Origin: Acrocarpospora catenulata
Lineage (GTDB): Bacteria > Actinomycetota > Actinomycetes > Streptosporangiales > Streptosporangiaceae
Assembly: GCF_018476525.1 (NCBI RefSeq)
Contig: NZ_JAHCST010000060.1
Span: forward strand, 1 to 46,726
Direction of reading: 5' to 3'
Length of the DNA: 46,726 bases
Both the position numbers and the translations under genes were made by a program. Positions 7,591 through 14,772 of this stretch are shown piece after piece. A model generated the notes under the pieces. It saw only the letters and a program-made list of their open reading frames with translations. It was not told where the DNA came from and ran no database searches. Positions within the stretch are counted from its first letter, which is position 1, and each line of letters opens with the position of its first letter.

Positions 7591-7608
7591 CGACTTGTCG
7601 AGTTGTCG
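7591..7608. promoter_or_regulatory. operator O2 upstream of the pra operon
   Basis: CGACTTGTCGAGTTGTCG matches CGACAA-N6-TTGTCG with two changes in the left half and also contains the perfect palindrome CTCGACTTGTCGAG when the preceding bases are included. A -10-like TAATCT (7620-7625) follows, so binding would interfere with transcription. Confidence 0.7.
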
Positions 7609-7637
7609 GCATTGAGTGGTAATCTTCCTTAGTAGCT

Positions 7638-7655
7638 CGACAATACAAGTTGTCG
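7638..7655. promoter_or_regulatory. operator O3 upstream of the pra operon
   Basis: CGACAATACAAGTTGTCG is a perfect 6-6-6 inverted repeat. It lies between the presumed promoter and the GGAG ribosome binding site (7666-7669) of the pra-like gene, 47 bp centre to centre from O2. Two spaced sites suggest cooperative or loop-type repression by the GntR/UTRA protein. Confidence 0.75.
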
Positions 7656-7676
7656 ACTGGACGAAGGAGTAAGGAC

Positions 7677-8129
7677 ATGGCCTTACAGGGACCCATCCCT
7701 GTGCACTTCCACCAGGTGTTCCCGCACGGCTGCTACATCGTCGGCGAGGTCGAGAAGGTCAGGGACTTCGACGCATCCACCCCCGACCGGTTCGTGCAGT
7801 CCCGTGACAAGCAGACCGGAGAGCCGGTGTGGCAGATCGCCGTCATGGACGGCGACCCGACCGTCAAGGCCGCCGCCAAGACCGTCTCGGTCAAGATCGC
7901 CTCGGTCACCGAGCCGGTTCCGCCGCCGATGGTGCCGGGGCTGCCGTTCACGCCGGTGGAGTTCGACGGCATGACCGTCACTCCCTGGGTCAACCCGGTC
8001 GGTCGCCTGGCCTACTCGGTCAAGGCACGCGAGATGCGCCCGGCTCGTCCCGCCAGCAAGCACACCACCACCGGCGCCACCACTTCCGGCGCAGCCAGCG
8101 CCGGTGCTCGTTCCGGAGAGGCGGCCTGA
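7677..8129 (+). CDS. pra: Pra-like activator of AICE replication, integration and excision
   Basis: A 150-residue protein matching the family annotated as plasmid replication, integration and excision activator in actinomycete elements: ALQGPIPVHFHQVFPHGCYI, VRDFDASTPDRFVQSRDKQ, VWQIAVMDGDP and LPFTPVEFDGMTVTPWV are the typical blocks. In pSAM2, Pra switches on rep-xis-int and is itself repressed by KorSA. The C-terminal 25 residues are a low-complexity Ala/Thr/Gly/Ser tail. ATG 7677 is preceded by GGAG. It is the first gene of an operon that runs without real gaps, apart from one 113-bp stretch, to the integrase. The stop overlaps the next start (TGATG). Confidence 0.8.
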   Translation: MALQGPIPVHFHQVFPHGCYIVGEVEKVRDFDASTPDRFVQSRDKQTGEPVWQIAVMDGDPTVKAAAKTVSVKIASVTEPVPPPMVPGLPFTPVEFDGMTVTPWVNPVGRLAYSVKAREMRPARPASKHTTTGATTSGAASAGARSGEAA

Positions 8130-8383
8130 TGGGACAGCGCCCCTACGCGGTGAGCACGATCGCCCTGAAGGCCGGTCCCGGCGCCTGGGCTGCTCACCAC
8201 CCCTACCCGCAGCGCACGCCGGTCCTGCGGCTGGTCTTCCCCGGCCTCCAGGTCCTGGTGTCCACCACCAGCGGTGACCAGGTCACCCGCGCGGACCTGG
8301 ACTTCGCCGCCTGCCTGGCCGAGCAGGCCGCCGCCTTCGCCGCCGCCCTGGAGCAGCAGTTCAACGAAAGGGCCTCGGCATGA
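8129..8383 (+). CDS. small conserved AICE protein, related to the next gene
   Basis: An 84-residue protein of unknown function (MGQRPYAVSTIALKAG…). Its start overlaps the pra stop (TGATG) and its end overlaps the following start (ATGA), so it is translationally coupled on both sides. The C-terminal half (VLVSTTSGDQVTRADLDFAA) resembles the same region of the next protein (VCVSTTGAGPVTAADIEIAR), so the two are probably diverged duplicates. No catalytic motif or membrane span is visible. Confidence 0.75.
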   Translation: MGQRPYAVSTIALKAGPGAWAAHHPYPQRTPVLRLVFPGLQVLVSTTSGDQVTRADLDFAACLAEQAAAFAAALEQQFNERASA

Positions 8384-8751
8384 GCCACGCCCCCTACACC
8401 TACGCCACGATTTACATGCCCCGGGGTGAGACGCCCCAGGTGAGCATCTCCTTCTACACCCCGGACCTGGCGTGCCGGGCGGGAGTGCTCACCACCGGAC
8501 GCCCCTACCTGGCCCTGCGGTCCGCCGAGGCCGATGTGTGCGTCTCCACCACCGGGGCCGGGCCCGTCACGGCGGCCGACATCGAGATCGCCCGGCAGAT
8601 CGTCAACGCGGCGGCCACCTACCTGGCCGACTGCGAGCGCATCCACCAGGAGCAGGGCGAGACCGGAACCTCCGGCGACGGAACCCCTACGACCGCGATG
8701 CCTCAGCTCACCTCCACGCCGGTGGCGGTGTCGGGCGAGGCGGCTGCCTGA
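8380..8751 (+). CDS. small conserved AICE protein, paralogue-like to the preceding gene
   Basis: A 123-residue protein of unknown function (MSHAPYTYATIYMPRGETPQ…). It shares the VSTT…VT-x-AD…A block and the following helix (AAATYLADCE) with its upstream neighbour. The C-terminal 30 residues are a disordered Thr/Gly/Pro-rich tail. ATGA overlap with the upstream stop. It is the last gene before a strong hairpin. Confidence 0.75.
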   Translation: MSHAPYTYATIYMPRGETPQVSISFYTPDLACRAGVLTTGRPYLALRSAEADVCVSTTGAGPVTAADIEIARQIVNAAATYLADCERIHQEQGETGTSGDGTPTTAMPQLTSTPVAVSGEAAA

Positions 8752-8783
8752 ACGCCCTGGACAGCTCTATCTGAACGGCAAGG

Positions 8784-8817
8784 CGGGGCCGCTGGAAGCG
8801 GCAACTTCCGGCGGCCC
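8784..8817. terminator. strong hairpin inside the AICE operon
   Basis: GGGGCCGC (8784-8791), T-G wobble and GGAAG (8793-8797) pair with CTTCC (8804-8808) and GCGGCCCC (8810-8817): a 14-bp stem with a 6-nt loop. No T-run follows. It stands in the only real gap of the operon, 48 bp before the translocase start, and could attenuate expression of the transfer gene relative to pra. Confidence 0.55.
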
Positions 8818-8864
8818 CCGAGTCTCCCACCGCACGCGAATGCTCGGAGAGGACCTGAAGTCTA

Positions 8865-10286
8865 ATGTTTCGAAAGCTCCCCGGTGACGAGGCGAGGAAC
8901 CTCGTCACCACCACCCCCGACACCGCGATCGTCTTCCGCCCGGCCGTGGTCAAAACCCCGGCCCTGCTCACCCTGGCCATCTGGATATGGCGGCTGCTGG
9001 CCTCCGTGATCCGGATCGTCTGGCGTCACCCGATCCTGGCCGGGCTGCTGTCGGCGTTCACCGTCTGCTGGGCCCGCTACGGCCACCTGGTGGCGCTCAT
9101 CACCGCCGATGCCGTCCTCACCACCGCGCTGGTCTGGGCGGCGCTCGACTGGGATTCCTTCCGGCGGCTGGTGGGCTGGCGGGTGCTGGCCTTCGGCCGC
9201 TGGCTGTGGATCTACCGGCGGCACTGGCAACCCGTCATGACCGTCTCCGGGCTCGGCCGTCACCTACGCGGACGCGACTACCTCCCCCGCTTACTCAAGG
9301 TCCGCTGTGACGGCTGGGCCGACCACGTCACGGTGGGAATGCTGGCCGGGCAGGCGGTCAAGGACTGGACCGACCGCATCGACCACCTGGCCCACGGCTT
9401 CGCCGCCCCATCCTGCCGTATCACGGTGACGGCGGCCGGACGGCTCACCCTCACCTTCCCCCGCCGCGACCCCTTGGCCGCCCCGATCCCGGCCTTGCCC
9501 ATCCCGGATGAGGTGTCGGTGGGGCCGGTGGAGATCGGACGGCGCGAGGACGGCGGCCCGTTCCGACTCAAGGTCCACGGCACGCATGTCCTGGTGGCCG
9601 GGGCGACCGGGGCCGGGAAGGGCTCGATCCTGTGGGGGACGGTCCGGGCGCTGCTGCCGGCGGCCCGAGCGGGGGTGGCTCAACTGTGGGCCCTGGATCC
9701 CAAACGTATGGAACTGTCCTACGGGCGGGCCCTGTTCGGGGAACGCTACGCCGCCGACCCTGCGCAGTGCGCGGACCTGTTGGAAGCGGCCGTGGCGGTG
9801 ATGCAGGAGCGGGCCGACCGGTTCGCCGGTGTCCGCCGTACCCACGTGCCCACGACCGAGGATCCGTTCGTTCTCGTGATCGTCGATGAGGTGGCGTTCC
9901 TGACCGCCTACCAAACCGACAAACAGCTCCGCTACCGCACCCTGGCCGCGCTGGCGACACTGACCACCCAGGGCCGGGCGGTCGGGGTCGGCGTGCTGGC
10001 CGCGCTTCAGGATCCGCGTAAGAACGTGATCAGCATCCGGAACCTGTTCCCGGACCGGATCGCGCTGCGGCTGGATGAGTCCGAACAGGTCGACATGGTT
10101 CTCGGCGACGGCACCCGGGACAACGGCGCCCTTGCCGACCACATCTCACCCATCCCCGAACGCGGTGCGGGCGTCGGCTACATCCGCCTGGAGACCAGCC
10201 CTGAACCGGTCCGAGTCCGGGCCGCGTACGTCTCCGACACCGACATCAAGGACATGGTCACCGAGTACGCGGGCGGTGACCGATGA
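8865..10286 (+). CDS. FtsK/SpoIIIE-type DNA translocase, TraB/TraSA-like transfer protein
   Basis: A 473-residue ATPase. Two to three membrane spans lie in the first 120 residues (LLTLAIWIWRLLASVIRIVW; HPILAGLLSAFTVCWARYGHL; ALITADAVLTTALVWAAL). The FtsK-type motor follows: Walker A GATGAGKGS near 246-254, Walker B LVIVDEVAF near 336-344, then RTLAALATLTTQGRAVGVGV and LLRLDESEQVDMVLGDG-like sequence. In Streptomyces elements this class moves double-stranded DNA between mycelial compartments. It is shorter than chromosomal FtsK and seems to lack a C-terminal gamma domain. The SD is weak (GGAGAGGA about 12 nt before ATG 8865). It overlaps the next gene by ATGA. Confidence 0.88.
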   Translation: MFRKLPGDEARNLVTTTPDTAIVFRPAVVKTPALLTLAIWIWRLLASVIRIVWRHPILAGLLSAFTVCWARYGHLVALITADAVLTTALVWAALDWDSFRRLVGWRVLAFGRWLWIYRRHWQPVMTVSGLGRHLRGRDYLPRLLKVRCDGWADHVTVGMLAGQAVKDWTDRIDHLAHGFAAPSCRITVTAAGRLTLTFPRRDPLAAPIPALPIPDEVSVGPVEIGRREDGGPFRLKVHGTHVLVAGATGAGKGSILWGTVRALLPAARAGVAQLWALDPKRMELSYGRALFGERYAADPAQCADLLEAAVAVMQERADRFAGVRRTHVPTTEDPFVLVIVDEVAFLTAYQTDKQLRYRTLAALATLTTQGRAVGVGVLAALQDPRKNVISIRNLFPDRIALRLDESEQVDMVLGDGTRDNGALADHISPIPERGAGVGYIRLETSPEPVRVRAAYVSDTDIKDMVTEYAGGDR

Positions 10287-10567
10287 GGATCACTCTGCGC
10301 GGCACTCCCGCCGAGATCGACACCGCTGCCGCACACGGCCTGCTGATCATTCTGCCCACCTCGGGCGGTGACCTCCGGGTGATGGCCCTGGCCGACCCGC
10401 GCGTCTTCGCCGACCCCTACAGCGACCTGGCCCGCCTGGACGCCAACCTGATCACCCGCACCGAAATCCCGACGAACGGCATTGAACAGGGCGCCCACCA
10501 GGACGACGACGACGTGCCGAGCAGGGCCGAGACGACGGGGACGACGGACAGGGGCGAGCGTGGCTGA
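10283..10567 (+). CDS. small AICE protein of unknown function
   Basis: A 94-residue protein. The first 60 residues look like a compact alpha/beta domain (MRITLRGTPAEIDTAAAHGL, LLIILPTSGG); the last 35 are acidic and disordered (HQDDDDVPSRAETTGTT). It starts inside the translocase stop (ATGA) and its own end overlaps the following GTG start, so it belongs to the same operon. No function is assigned. Its position next to the translocase is where spread (spd) genes often lie in such elements. Confidence 0.65.
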   Translation: MRITLRGTPAEIDTAAAHGLLIILPTSGGDLRVMALADPRVFADPYSDLARLDANLITRTEIPTNGIEQGAHQDDDDVPSRAETTGTTDRGERG

Positions 10568-10715
10568 CCTGGCCGAGTTCCTTGATGACCTGCGTTGCTC
10601 GGCCTGCGGCGCCTCCGACGCGCTGTGGCTGTTCCCGGTCCGGGGCGTGGTCGAGTGCCGCGAATGCGGAGCCAGAGCATCGGCGATCACCGAACAGACC
10701 GGAGGTGAGTCGTGA
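10560..10715 (+). CDS. 51-residue zinc-ribbon protein
   Basis: A very short CDS starting at GTG 10560, eight bases inside the upstream gene, and ending by GTGA overlap with the replication gene. The sequence has two CxxC pairs, CSAC near residue 12 and CREC near 36, spaced as in a zinc ribbon, with LWLFPVRGVV between them. It could be a nucleic-acid-binding helper of the replication initiator. The double overlap and the intact cysteine pairs make it a real gene. Confidence 0.75.
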   Translation: MADLAEFLDDLRCSACGASDALWLFPVRGVVECRECGARASAITEQTGGES

Positions 10716-12328
10716 TCAACGCCAATGACCGGCGCATCCCCCGCGCGGTCCGGATGGGCCTGCCGATAGCGCGGGAAGTGGTGGAGTCCATCGCGGTGCA
10801 GAACGAGGTGTGCATCCGCCCGGTCCCGCTACGCCGGATCGACACCCACACCGGCGCCTCCGAGATCATCGATGTCCCGTGCGGGGCCACCCTGGAAGCC
10901 AAGTGCCCTTCCTGCGCCAAGCGCAACCGGCACCTGCGGGTGGCCCAATGCCGGGAAGGCTGGCATCTGACCGAGGAACCCGCCATCACCCCCGGACCCG
11001 CCGACGACTACCAAACCCACCTCATCGAACAGCGGGCCGACTTCCAGGCCGCACGCGACCAGGCCGCACGCGACGGCCACGACACGGCTGACATCGACCT
11101 GGCGATCGTCGAGCTGGACGAGGAGATCAACGCGGCCGGGGTGCGCGGGAACGTGATCGGCTCCCCGGTGACCAAACGGGCGCGGTCGACCAGACGGCGG
11201 CAGGACGCACCGGATCTGCCCAAGCGCACGATGGCCAGGACGACGCTCGGCCGGGTCTTCCGGTCTCCGCATGGCAAGGTGTTCCGGCCGTCGATGTTCC
11301 TGACCCTCACCCTGCCCTCCTACGGCAAGGTCAAGGACGGAGTACCGGTCGATCCGGACCGCTACGACTACACGGCGGCGGCCCGGGACGCCCTGCACTT
11401 CTCCAAGCTCGTCGACCGCTTCGTGCAGAACCTGCGCCGCGTGGCCGGGTTCGACGTGCAGTACTTCGCCACCGTCGAACCACAGAAACGGCTCGCGCCG
11501 CACCTGCACATGGCAATCCGCGGGACCCTCCCCCGCGCCGAACTGCGGCAGATCGTGGCCGCCACCTACCACCAAGTGTGGTGGCCCCCCCTGGACACCG
11601 TCCGATTCGAGGCGAGCCACCTGCCGGTATGGGAGGACGGGGCCGGCTACCTCGACCCCGACACCGGCGAAGTCCTGCCCACCTGGGATGAAGCACTTGA
11701 CCAACTCGACCGTGACCCCGACGCTGAACCGGTCCATGTCGTGCGCTTCGGGCAACAGCTCGACCTGCAAGGCGTGCTCGCCGGCACCAAGGATGCCGAC
11801 CAATGCATCCGCTACCTGTCCAAGTACCTGACCAAATCCCTCGGACGCATCCCCGATCCGGATCACGAGGGGCAACGGCGTCATGCCGAACGCCTCGGCG
11901 AGGCTGTACGGCTGGAACCCTGCTCGGCGTCGTGCGCGAACTGGCTCCGCTACGGCGTCCAGCCCAAGAACGCCAAACCCGGCATGACCCCCGGCCGATG
12001 CACCGCCAAAGCCCACCGGCCCGAGCACCTTGGCTACGCCGGCCGTCGCGTCCTGGTCTCCCGCAAGTGGTCCAACAAGACCCTCACCGAACACAAGCAG
12101 GACCGGCGCACCTGGGCAATGCAGGCCCTGGGCATCCCCGAGGATCCCGCCGACCCGCACCGCTACACCTGGCGGCCCATCCCCAACGGAGACGCCAACC
12201 TCCCACCCATCTCCGTCCGGCTGCTACGCGCGGTCCACGAACGCCAGCGCTGGCGCAACCACATGACCGAACTCCAAACCCGAGCAGACGACCAAGATCC
12301 TTCGGCAACTCAAGGGATGGCGGCGTGA
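10712..12328 (+). CDS. repSA: RepSA-family replication initiator
   Basis: A 538-residue initiator typical of AICEs. The N-terminal third has a Cys motif (CPSCAKRNRHLRVAQCREGWH); the core has FLTLTLPSYGKV, ALHFSKLVDRFVQNLRRV and LAPHLHMAIRG, the H-x-H metal motif of rolling-circle initiators. CIRYLSKYLTKSLG near residue 370 holds the likely catalytic tyrosine(s). The C-terminal part has more Cys (CSASCANWLRYG, PGRC) and KWSNKTL…HKQDRRTW. It nicks the origin and starts rolling-circle copying of the excised circle (family knowledge). The origin itself is not identifiable here and may lie within or next to this gene. GTG start overlaps the zinc-ribbon stop; the stop overlaps xis. Confidence 0.88.
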   Translation: MINANDRRIPRAVRMGLPIAREVVESIAVQNEVCIRPVPLRRIDTHTGASEIIDVPCGATLEAKCPSCAKRNRHLRVAQCREGWHLTEEPAITPGPADDYQTHLIEQRADFQAARDQAARDGHDTADIDLAIVELDEEINAAGVRGNVIGSPVTKRARSTRRRQDAPDLPKRTMARTTLGRVFRSPHGKVFRPSMFLTLTLPSYGKVKDGVPVDPDRYDYTAAARDALHFSKLVDRFVQNLRRVAGFDVQYFATVEPQKRLAPHLHMAIRGTLPRAELRQIVAATYHQVWWPPLDTVRFEASHLPVWEDGAGYLDPDTGEVLPTWDEALDQLDRDPDAEPVHVVRFGQQLDLQGVLAGTKDADQCIRYLSKYLTKSLGRIPDPDHEGQRRHAERLGEAVRLEPCSASCANWLRYGVQPKNAKPGMTPGRCTAKAHRPEHLGYAGRRVLVSRKWSNKTLTEHKQDRRTWAMQALGIPEDPADPHRYTWRPIPNGDANLPPISVRLLRAVHERQRWRNHMTELQTRADDQDPSATQGMAA

Positions 12329-12534
12329 TGGAGCCCCTGTACTCCGTCCCTGAAGCCGCCGAGATCTTGCACACCTCCGAGCGCTTCGTTCGTCGCCTGA
12401 TCGCCGAACGACGCATCGAATTCGTCAAAGTCGGCCGCCACGTGCGCATCCGTGAGTCGGCCCTTGTCGCCTTCGTCGTCGCGGGCACGGTCGCCCCGCT
12501 GACGACCTACGACGTCACTGGGAGGGCTGCGTGA
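12328..12534 (+). CDS. xis: excisionase, MerR-like helix-turn-helix
   Basis: A 68-residue DNA-binding protein: YSVPEAAEILHTSERFVRRL is the helix-turn-helix and EFVKVGRHVRIRESAL the wing, as in actinomycete Xis proteins. With the integrase it bends the attachment sites and directs excision. ATG 12328 shares its A with the rep stop (a GTG three bases earlier is also possible). It sits between rep and int with overlaps on both sides, the classical order in AICEs. Confidence 0.9.
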   Translation: MEPLYSVPEAAEILHTSERFVRRLIAERRIEFVKVGRHVRIRESALVAFVVAGTVAPLTTYDVTGRAA

Positions 12535-13835
12535 TGGCCAACAAGGACAACCACCGGCGGTTTGGCAGTATCCGTAAGCTGCCCTCTGGCCGGTTCCAGA
12601 TTCGCTACCCGGGCCCCGATGGGCGGATGCGCAACGGAGAAGAGACCTTCGAGCGGAAGGGCGACGCTGACCGGGCTCTGACCCTGATCGAGAGTCAAAT
12701 CATCGCGGGGGAGTGGACGGATCCCGAGCGCGCCAAGATCAAGCTCAAGGACTACGCCGAGACATGGATCAAGGAGCGTCCCGGACTGCGTCCGCGAACA
12801 GTGGACCTGTACACGTGGACGCTCGCCAAGCACATCACGCCGTACTTGGGCGGGGTATCGCTCGGCAAACTGTCGACTCCCATGATTCGGCAGTGGCGGA
12901 CGCAGCTCCTCGGTAGCGGTGTCTCCGTGTCGATGGCGGCCAAGGCGTATCGCTTACTGCGGGCGGTGCTGATGACGGCGGTTGAAGATGACCGGGTCCT
13001 TCAGCGCAACCCGTGCCGGATCCGAGGGGCCGGTGACGAGCACGCCCCGGAACGGCCGGTCCTCAGCGTGTCCAAGGTCTTCGAGTTGGCCGATGTGATC
13101 GGACGGCGCCCTATCGGCAACGTCAGGGCGGTGAAGCAGGGTTACCGGCTTCGCTATCGGCGTCACGGGGAGATGCGAGGCCACCCCGAGGTGTTCACAA
13201 GCCGGGGCGAGGCCGAGCGCGCCCTGTGGGCACTCGTGGACCGGGAACAGGCCGACTTCACGCACGATCGCAGGTTCAGGGCCTTTGTCCTGCTGATGAC
13301 CTTCGCCAGCCTGCGTTGGGGTGAGATCACCGCGCTGACTCGCGCTGACATCGACTTGGACGAGGGGACCGTCAGGGTACGTCAGGCGTTCGTCGAGCGC
13401 TCCACGGGTGAGATCATCCTCGGTCCGCCCAAGTCAAAGGCCGGCAAGCGCATCGTCGGCATCCCACAGGCGGTTCTTCCCGCACTGCGCGAACACCTTC
13501 AGACCTATGTGAAGCCCGAGCCCGAAGCTCTGGTGTTCGCGGGCATCAAGGGCGGTCCGATGCGGCGTAGCGGCTTCAACAAGGTGAGTGCCTGGATGGA
13601 GGCCGTTCGAGCGATCGGTGCCGTGGGTCTTCACCTGCATGATCTGCGTCACACGGGAAACATGATCGCGGCGGAGTCGGGGGCCGGGCTCAAGGATCTG
13701 ATGGCGCGGATGGGGCACGACAACGTACGAGCAGCGATGATCTATCAGCACGCGGTACGAGGCGCAGACAAGACCATCACCGAGGCGATCAACAAGCACT
13801 TGCACGGACAGGCCGAACAAGAACAGGTATTCTAA
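12534..13835 (+). CDS. int: tyrosine integrase with a duplicated arm-binding-like domain
   Basis: A 433-residue site-specific recombinase. The N-terminal arm-binding domain (about 9-50, RRFGSIRKLPSGRFQIRYPG…) is followed by a SAM-like core-binding domain (about 65-170). The catalytic residues are visible: Arg in FASLRWGEITAL, Lys in PKSKAGKR, HxxR in HDLRHTG, His in MARMGHDN and Tyr in AAMIYQHA. Between core-binding and catalytic parts, about residues 190-230 (PIGNVRAVKQGYRLRYRRHG…) repeat the pattern of the N-terminal domain. It inserts the element into its attachment site, probably the tRNA-Gly gene 730 bp downstream. ATG 12534 overlaps the xis stop (GTG 12531 possible). Confidence 0.92.
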   Translation: MANKDNHRRFGSIRKLPSGRFQIRYPGPDGRMRNGEETFERKGDADRALTLIESQIIAGEWTDPERAKIKLKDYAETWIKERPGLRPRTVDLYTWTLAKHITPYLGGVSLGKLSTPMIRQWRTQLLGSGVSVSMAAKAYRLLRAVLMTAVEDDRVLQRNPCRIRGAGDEHAPERPVLSVSKVFELADVIGRRPIGNVRAVKQGYRLRYRRHGEMRGHPEVFTSRGEAERALWALVDREQADFTHDRRFRAFVLLMTFASLRWGEITALTRADIDLDEGTVRVRQAFVERSTGEIILGPPKSKAGKRIVGIPQAVLPALREHLQTYVKPEPEALVFAGIKGGPMRRSGFNKVSAWMEAVRAIGAVGLHLHDLRHTGNMIAAESGAGLKDLMARMGHDNVRAAMIYQHAVRGADKTITEAINKHLHGQAEQEQVF

Positions 13836-14000
13836 ATTCCTACATGGATTACATGCTTTCCCATGCGACACGCCGGGACGTATTGGGCTCGAAAGGGTAG
13901 CCGCAGGTCGAAAGGGCCGAGTGCTGATCCGAGACTATGTTCGGCTTTCTCGCATCACACGCCACTCGTGGTACCACTAGACTTCTGGGAAGCACGAAAA

Positions 14001-14022
14001 CCCCGGCCACAGACGGTCGGGG
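14001..14022. terminator. hairpin downstream of int
   Basis: CCCCGGCC (14001-14008) pairs with GGTCGGGG (14015-14022), one G-T wobble, 6-nt loop. AAAA directly precedes it on the + strand, so as a canonical terminator it would work on minus-strand transcripts; it may still end the int message. The rest of 13836-14191 (356 bp) holds no gene that I recognise. Confidence 0.5.
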
Positions 14023-14191
14023 CTGGTGCCTGATCCATGCCTGCAGCCGGGGCCTGTTAATCGTGACAGTTAGCGACCCTAGCATTTGAGTGCTGCCTAT
14101 CGGTTTTCCGGGGCAACATTTGATCGGGCTGTGATCAAGAACCTCAGTGCTCTGTGGCGGGGGAGTCCCGCCAACGAGTTAGGAGAACTCC

Positions 14192-14359
14192 TTGAAGAAG
14201 CCCATCGGTACCACCGCCAAGACCGGGGAGAAGTGTCCCGAGAGTGGTACGTGGGAGGTCACGACCAACCCGTCGACCACGGCCCCCATCGCAAAGACGA
14301 ACGTCATGCCCCCCTACCGCAACCAGGCGGTCACCTGGCGGCTGAAGAGCTACGCGTAG
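14192..14359 (+). CDS. small YjzC-like protein
   Basis: A 55-residue protein starting at TTG 14192 with an excellent AGGAG six bases upstream: MKKPIGTTAKTGEKCPESGT… ending WRLKSYA. The pattern G-x-K/A-x-P-x-S-G-x-W/Y near the N terminus, a short hydrophilic middle and PP-x(8)-W-x-L near the C terminus resembles YjzC-type small proteins of unknown function. A good SD, coherent codon use and a domain-like sequence make it a real gene although it is short. It lies between int and the tRNA and so within the element. Confidence 0.65.
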   Translation: MKKPIGTTAKTGEKCPESGTWEVTTNPSTTAPIAKTNVMPPYRNQAVTWRLKSYA

Positions 14360-14468
14360 CTCCTGCAGGCTAGGACCCGTTGAGGCTGCCGGGGCAATTC
14401 GAAGAACTCACCGAGTTGCCCCGGTTGGCTTCGCCCGCGCGCCGACCCGTCGGATCGCCTCCGGTGCC

Positions 14469-14490
14469 TAATGGCACGTTAATGGCACGC
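14469..14490. repeat. tandem 11-bp repeats, probable integrase arm sites
   Basis: TAATGGCACGT (14469-14479) and TAATGGCACGC (14480-14490) stand head to tail; GTGCC at 14464-14468 with GGCAC at 14473-14477 also forms an inverted repeat. One helical turn of spacing and the position between int and the tRNA fit arm-type binding sites of attR. GATCAAA is also repeated at 14493-14499 and 14513-14519. Confidence 0.6.
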
Positions 14491-14516
14491 GGAGATCAAA
14501 TAGTCCCAACAAGATC

Positions 14517-14555
14517 AAAGCCCAGGCTCCGAATCCACCGGATGACCTGGGCTTT
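14517..14555 (-). terminator. terminator of tRNA-Gly
   Basis: AAAGCCCAGG (14517-14526) and CCTGGGCTTT (14546-14555) are perfect complements. Read on the minus strand, the hairpin follows the tRNA 3' end after six bases and ends in TTT. Confidence 0.75.
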
Positions 14556-14561
14556 CGCATG

Positions 14562-14635
14562 TGGAGCGGGTGACGGGAATCGAACCCGCGCTGTCAGCTT
14601 GGGAAGCTGATGTTCTGCCATTGAACTACACCCGC
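14562..14635 (-). tRNA. tRNA-Gly (anticodon CCC)
   Basis: On the minus strand the acceptor stem GCGGGTG/CACCCGC, D arm, anticodon stem TCAGC/GCTGA with loop TTCCCAA, and T arm GCGGG-TTCGATT-CCCGT fold correctly; the discriminator T is followed by an encoded CCA. The loop places CCC at positions 34-36, reading GGG glycine codons. It is the probable integration target of the AICE, whose integrase end faces its 3' side. Confidence 0.9.
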
Positions 14636-14772
14636 GAGGCGTGACCCGGAGGTCGGCTGCGTGGTCCACTGTAGCGGATTTTGGAGCGGGTGCCGCATTC
14701 AAGTGTGCGGAGAGTGTGATCGGATCTGGGTGGGGTGGGTGTTGGAGCAGGTGGGCGGCTAGAGTCGGGCGG

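Larger units (their letters stand above)
4743..14561 (+). mobile_element. actinomycete integrative and conjugative element (minimum extent shown)
   Basis: Regulators, Pra, FtsK-like translocase, RepSA, Xis and Int in this order define an AICE of the pSAM2 type. The right edge is taken as the 3' end of tRNA-Gly; arm-type repeats at 14469-14490 support this. The left edge is not found: no copy of the tRNA 3' end (such as GGGAATCGAACCC) is visible left of the operon. The phosphatase/XRE pair and the low-GC DUF262/RelA pair to the left are therefore probably cargo, and the element probably extends beyond base 1. Confidence 0.75.

Noticed and set aside
7595-7625. A -35/-10 pair TTGTCG / TAATCT for the pra promoter
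   Set aside because: Spacing is 19 bp and the -35 overlaps the operator repeat, so the exact promoter cannot be fixed by eye; kept only as a -10-like element.
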